Shown: in pieces, positions 62,297 to 64,000 of the stretch
Position numbering within the stretch: position 1 is the stretch's first letter
Layout: each line of letters starts with the position of its first letter
Source: Tenuibacillus multivorans
GTDB taxonomy: Bacteria > Bacillota > Bacilli > Bacillales > Alkalibacillaceae
DNA: 64,000 bases
Direction: 5' to 3'
NCBI RefSeq assembly: GCF_900103915.1
Contig: NZ_FNIG01000011.1
Span: 1-64,000, forward strand
Notes under the pieces: model-generated
What the model was told of the DNA's origin: nothing
Databases searched by the model: none
Seen by the model: the letters and a program-made list of their open reading frames with translations, nothing else
Program-made: the position numbers and the translations under genes

Positions 62297-63806
62297 TGTG
62301 TCTGATAAAACGGGCGTTGTAGACCTAGCACAACAGTTAGTGAACCAGGGTGTAGACATTGTTTCTACAGGTGGCACGAAAAAAGTGATTGAAGAAGCGG
62401 GGATCCATGTTACTGGAATATCGGATGTCACGGGATTTCCAGAGATTTTAGATGGGCGCGTAAAAACTCTTCACCCTAATGTTCATGCCGGTTTATTAGC
62501 TGAACGAGACGAAGAGAAACACTTGAAACAGCTAGTTGAACAAGGGGTTACGCCTATTGACTTTGTTATTGTGAATCTCTATCCGTTTAAAGAAGCCATT
62601 TCAAAAGATGAAGTGACGTTTAACGATGCGATCGAAAACATCGACATTGGCGGACCGACGATGTTACGTTCAGCTGCTAAAAATCATCAAGACGTAACAG
62701 TTGTCGTTGATCCAGCCGATTACGAACGAGTGGTAAACAGCCTTAAACAAGACGGCGAGGTTCCGCTTGAACTTAAACAAGAGCTCGCAGCGAAGGTTTT
62801 CCGTCATACCGCACATTATGATGCGCTAATCGCAGGCTTCTTAACGGAACAGGTAGGTGAGCGGTTCCCTGAGACGAAGACCATGACCTATGAACGGAAA
62901 CAAACATTACGTTATGGTGAAAACCCGCACCAACAAGCTGCCTTTTATCAAGAGCCATTTGCCGCTCCATCATCCTTATCACAAGCTAATCAATTACATG
63001 GCAAAGCATTATCCTACAATAATATTCAAGATGCCGATACGGCCTTATCCATTATAAAAGATTTTGATGAACCAACAGCCGTTGCCGTTAAACATATGAA
63101 TCCATGCGGTGTTGGGATTGGCAACACGCTATTTGATGCCTTTACCCGAGCTTACGCAGCTGATCCCGTATCAATCTTCGGTGGAATTGTCGCGCTTAAT
63201 CGCGTTGTTGATGTTGATGTCGCCGGGAAACTCAGCTCGATTTTCCTAGAAATCATCATTGCTCCTCAGTTCACGGAAGAAGCATTAGCCATTTTAACGA
63301 AGAAGAAAAACATTCGACTCCTTGAAGTACCGATTGAAATGAATGAACCGTTAGAGCAAGTTCGCTCGGTTAGCGGTGGTGTTCTCATTCAGGATGAGGA
63401 TCGTCATGTATTAGATGAGACCGATCTAAAAGTCGTCACAGATCGAGAGCTGACTGAAGCGGAATGGAACGATTTACGTTTTGCTTGGAAGGTTATAAAA
63501 CACGTTAAATCCAATGCAATTTTGTTAGCGAAAGACTCACAAACGATTGGCGTTGGCGCAGGACAAATGAATCGTGTTGGCTCAGCGAAAATTGCCGCAG
63601 AACAAGCCGGGGACAAAGCGAAAGGCGCGGTGATGGCATCTGATGCGTTTTTCCCGATGAGTGATACCGTTGAGGCAGCTCATGAAGCAGGCGTTCGAGC
63701 TATTATTCAGCCGGGTGGCTCTATCCGTGATGACGATTCGATTCATAAATGTAATGAATTAGGCATCGCGATGGTGTTTACGGGTGTGCGTCACTTTAAA
63801 CATTAG
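62274..63806 (+). CDS. purH: Bifunctional AICAR transformylase/IMP cyclohydrolase, PurH
   Basis: This protein of about 510 aa makes IMP in the last two steps. The N-terminal cyclohydrolase ([29 protein letters not shown]) is followed by the transformylase domain (LRYGENPHQQAAFY; AVKHMNPCGVG; QPGGSIRDDD). TTG 62274 lies 9 nt from GAGGAG and is the likely start; an in-frame ATG at 62265 sits directly on that Shine-Dalgarno sequence. The uncertainty is three residues. Confidence 0.97.
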   Translation: MPKRALISVSDKTGVVDLAQQLVNQGVDIVSTGGTKKVIEEAGIHVTGISDVTGFPEILDGRVKTLHPNVHAGLLAERDEEKHLKQLVEQGVTPIDFVIVNLYPFKEAISKDEVTFNDAIENIDIGGPTMLRSAAKNHQDVTVVVDPADYERVVNSLKQDGEVPLELKQELAAKVFRHTAHYDALIAGFLTEQVGERFPETKTMTYERKQTLRYGENPHQQAAFYQEPFAAPSSLSQANQLHGKALSYNNIQDADTALSIIKDFDEPTAVAVKHMNPCGVGIGNTLFDAFTRAYAADPVSIFGGIVALNRVVDVDVAGKLSSIFLEIIIAPQFTEEALAILTKKKNIRLLEVPIEMNEPLEQVRSVSGGVLIQDEDRHVLDETDLKVVTDRELTEAEWNDLRFAWKVIKHVKSNAILLAKDSQTIGVGAGQMNRVGSAKIAAEQAGDKAKGAVMASDAFFPMSDTVEAAHEAGVRAIIQPGGSIRDDDSIHKCNELGIAMVFTGVRHFKH

Positions 63807-63819
63807 ATTTATTTATGTT

Positions 63820-64000
<181 letters not shown>

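Overview
The window is 64 kb of chromosome from a low-GC Gram-positive bacterium of the Bacillaceae type. The evidence is gene order and protein similarity: from the 3' end of a 5S rRNA gene, the order follows the origin-proximal region of Bacillus subtilis (ctsR-mcsAB-clpC-radA-yacL-ispD-ispF-gltX-cysES-mrnC-rlmB-rae1-sigH-secE-nusG-rplKAJL-rpoBC-rpsLG-fusA-tuf-S10/spc/alpha-ecfA1A2T-truA). Every credible gene is on the + strand. I cannot name the genus. No tRNA gene, CRISPR array or phage was seen.

Layout. 1-1.1 kb: end of an rRNA operon and an MgtC/SapB membrane protein. 1.2-8.9 kb: CtsR-controlled protein quality-control operon (ctsR, mcsA, mcsB, clpC), then radA and a PIN/TRAM membrane protein. 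9.1-16.8 kb: ispD and ispF fused in one frame, gltX, a cysteine T-box, cysE-cysS, and RNA maturation genes ending in sigH. 16.9-33.8 kb: rpmG, secE, nusG, rplKAJL, rpoB, rpoC and the str operon. 33.9-48.7 kb: the S10-spc-alpha ribosomal superoperon with secY, adk, infA and rpoA, closed by two tandem terminators. 49-52.2 kb: the ECF vitamin-transporter module and truA. 52.2 kb to the end: a guanine-riboswitch-controlled purine operon purEKBCSQLFMNHD, with purD cut by the window edge.

Departures from the usual Bacillaceae pattern. (1) Two related MITE-like repeats, in opposite orientation, lie between clpC and radA (perfect 8-bp target duplication) and between the cysteine T-box and cysE. (2) map, normally between adk and infA, survives only as a frameshifted 3' remnant. 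(3) ispD and ispF share one reading frame, but ispF keeps its own Shine-Dalgarno sequence and TTG start. (4) RpoB has Tyr where the rifampicin-contact Asp (E. coli D516) is expected. (5) disA is missing between radA and yacL, and rplM-rpsI are missing after truA, where the purine operon begins. (6) Two non-coding tandem arrays with 20-21 nt periods lie after the ribosomal superoperon and between purH and purD.

The window is overwhelmingly housekeeping. I found no defence, secretion, biosynthetic or toxin system that would count as an undescribed system. The most unusual items are the MITE family, the decayed map, the IspDF fusion, the RpoB substitution, the tandem repeats, and several structured leaders (rplK-rplA gap, rpoB, rpoA, tuf). 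Start codons were chosen by Shine-Dalgarno position and family length, so several genes start downstream of the longest open frame.
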